From Methanobacteriota archaeon (GTDB lineage: Archaea; Thermoplasmatota; DTKX01; GCA-020343715), in NCBI GenBank assembly GCA_030594725.1, contig JAUVEQ010000143.1, positions 1 through 7,363 on the forward strand: a stretch of 7,363 nucleotides of DNA, read 5' to 3'. Numbering within the stretch: the stretch's first letter is position 1; every line of letters begins with the position of its first letter. The position numbers were made by a program, and so were the translations under genes. This document shows, piece by piece, positions 6,079-7,363 of the stretch. A model generated the notes under the pieces. That model was not told the origin of the DNA. It searched no databases and worked only from the letters and a program-made list of their open reading frames with translations.

Positions 6079-7251
6079 ATGGGCTACTTTGACAGCGTCC
6101 AGGGTCGTCCGATAATACGGGACCACAAGGCCCTCTCGTTCACGTACGTACCCAAGGAACTGCCCCACAGGGAAGAGCAGATGAAGCGCATGTTCTCCAT
6201 CTTCAAGAGCGTCGCCGAGTCCGGGGTCAGCCAGAACGTGATGCTGCACGGCCGCGTCGGAACGGGCAAGACCGCCCTGGCGAAGCGGTTCTCGATGGAG
6301 TTCAAGGAGTGGGCCGCGGGCAAGAACGCCGCCGTCGAGTTCGAGGTGGTGAACTGCCGCCGGAGGACCTCCAACGCCTCCGTGGTCCTTGCCCTCACCA
6401 ACCATTTCGACAAGGGCTTCCCCGACAGGGGTTTCTCCGTCCCCGAGATGCTGGACGTGATCAAGAAGTTCCTCATCCGCGACCACATCCATTATATGGT
6501 CATCCTGGACGAGGCGGATGTCCTGCTCCGGAAGGCGGGCTCCGACCTCATCTACATCCTCACCCGCTTCGAGGAGGAGGAGTTGCGGGACCAGGGCTCG
6601 GTGAACCTCATCCTGGTGGCCCAGGAGAACGTGATGGACCTGATGGACGAGGCCTCCCGGTCCACCTTCAAGCCCTCGAACGTGGTGACCTTCGAGAGGT
6701 ACACCGAGAAGGCGCTGTACGACATAACCGAGCAGCGTGTCGACCTGGCCTTCCATCCCCGCACGGTGGACCACGAGGTGATGGAGCAGATGGCGGCCAT
6801 CGCCTCCGAGACGGGGGACGCCCGCCGGGCCATCGACCTCCTGGAGAAGTCGGGCCAGCTGGCCGAGGAGGAGGGGGCCGAGTACGTGAACGTGGAGCAT
6901 GTCCGAAAGGCCAACGCCATCGCGTACTCCACCCTGGACACCTCGAAGCTGGACGAGCTGGACCGGGCGAAGACCGTCGTGCTCCTCTCGATCTGCCGTG
7001 CCATCCGGAAGGATTCGGTGGTGACCACGGGCGAGGTCCAGAAGGTCTACAAGGTTGTGTGCGAGGAGTACGACGAAAAGCCCCGGGGCACGACCCAGTT
7101 CTGGAAGTACATCCAGGACATGTCGGCGAGGGGCATCATCAACACCAAGCGGGTGAAGCAGGGCGCCGACGGCCTCACCACCCACATCACGCTGACGGAG
7201 GCCTCGGCGGAGGACCTGGAGACGGAGCTGGCGAGGCGGCTCGAGAGCTGA
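6079..7251 (+). CDS. Orc1/Cdc6 family replication initiator ATPase
   Basis: In archaea these AAA+ proteins bind origin repeats, melt or mark the origin and help load the MCM helicase. The 390 residues fit the family (about 380-420). Visible parts: N-terminal latch with YVPKELPHREEQ (23-34); Walker A GRVGTGKT (58-65); VNCRRRTSNASVVLAL (91-106), matching the family's post-Walker strand and initiator insertion; Walker B VILDEAD (141-147); the sensor-1 strand NLILVAQEN (176-184); the lid with RYTEKALYDITEQRVDLAF (207-225); sensor 2 in GDARRAIDLL (246-255); and a C-terminal winged-helix domain (about 292-375) for DNA binding. Sensor 1 carries Gln182 where an Asn is usual (for example ISNDL). Its own TATA box is placed for leaderless expression. 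No upstream ATG, GTG or TTG competes. I saw no origin-recognition-box repeats in the flanking gaps. It may be the main initiator or a divergent paralogue. Confidence 0.93.
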   Translation: MGYFDSVQGRPIIRDHKALSFTYVPKELPHREEQMKRMFSIFKSVAESGVSQNVMLHGRVGTGKTALAKRFSMEFKEWAAGKNAAVEFEVVNCRRRTSNASVVLALTNHFDKGFPDRGFSVPEMLDVIKKFLIRDHIHYMVILDEADVLLRKAGSDLIYILTRFEEEELRDQGSVNLILVAQENVMDLMDEASRSTFKPSNVVTFERYTEKALYDITEQRVDLAFHPRTVDHEVMEQMAAIASETGDARRAIDLLEKSGQLAEEEGAEYVNVEHVRKANAIAYSTLDTSKLDELDRAKTVVLLSICRAIRKDSVVTTGEVQKVYKVVCEEYDEKPRGTTQFWKYIQDMSARGIINTKRVKQGADGLTTHITLTEASAEDLETELARRLES

Positions 7252-7264
7252 GAGGTAGCGCGTC

Positions 7265-7363
7265 CTACGTTCGTTTCTCGAACAGCTTTTCCGTGGGCTG
7301 GATCAGCACGTCATACTCGACCCGGGATGCGCCCGAGGGCCCATCGACCCACCAGACGAACTC
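7265..7363 (-). CDS. C-terminal end of an unknown protein, cut by the window edge
   Basis: An open frame enters from the right edge and ends at TAG (7267-7265), giving 32 residues that begin EFVWWVDGPSG and end EKLFEKRT. The codons follow the GC-rich third-position bias of the window (GTC, CTG, ATC, CCC, ACG), and the frame stops 13 nt from the orc1 stop, the tight tail-to-tail packing seen at other junctions here. The peptide is too short to identify; the alternating hydrophobic/charged VEYDVLIQP looks like a beta strand. Reading it as coding is inference from codon bias and packing. Confidence 0.5.
   Translation of the reverse strand, partial: EFVWWVDGPSGASRVEYDVLIQPTEKLFEKRT

Noticed and set aside
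7269..7283. Five-bp inverted repeat (GTTCG/CGAAC) followed by agctttt, 17 nt after the orc1 stop, resembling a terminator.
   Set aside because: The stem is short, the T-run is only four bases, and the repeat lies inside the probable minus-strand coding end. Chance is a sufficient explanation.

Overview
The window reads as chromosomal DNA from a GC-rich archaeon. Evidence: an Orc1/Cdc6 replication initiator, a valyl-tRNA synthetase with archaeal/eukaryotic-type motifs, archaeal TATA boxes about 26 nt ahead of two start codons (a leaderless arrangement), and Shine-Dalgarno motifs ahead of two other genes. Lines I counted by hand in valS and orc1 are about 62-65% GC. A member of the Thermoplasmatota (for example Methanomassiliicoccales or uncultured relatives) would fit, but that placement is inference from style, not from a search.

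Layout: (1) 1-744 (+), the C-terminal two thirds of an FMN-dependent alpha-hydroxy-acid dehydrogenase family protein, cut by the window edge. (2) 766-1041 (-), a 91-residue uncharacterised protein. (3) 1109-3754 (+), valyl-tRNA synthetase, divergent from (2) across an AT-rich shared promoter region. (4) 3762-5084 (-), dihydroorotase, converging on valS with only 7 nt between stops. (5) 5139-5498 (-), a small zinc-ribbon protein with two membrane segments, in clearly AT-richer DNA and upstream of dihydroorotase on the same strand. (6) 5542-6021 (+), an uncharacterised 159-residue protein with a weak PH/GRAM-like look. (7) 6079-7251 (+), Orc1/Cdc6 with a strong TATA box placed for leaderless transcription. 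(8) 7265-7363 (-), the last 32 codons of an unknown gene running off the right edge.

The genes do not form one pathway. They are housekeeping functions (translation, pyrimidine synthesis, replication initiation) mixed with small lineage-specific proteins, densely packed with strand switches at almost every junction. No gap exceeds 70 nt. I saw no tRNA, rRNA, CRISPR array, transposon or integrase.

The points most worth a second look are a valyl-tRNA synthetase whose KMSKS loop reads PMHAS, an exact 20-bp palindrome covering the metal-binding HxH codons of dihydroorotase, an Orc1/Cdc6 with Gln at the expected sensor-1 Asn, and three small unrecognised proteins. I did not find convincing evidence of a new multi-gene system.
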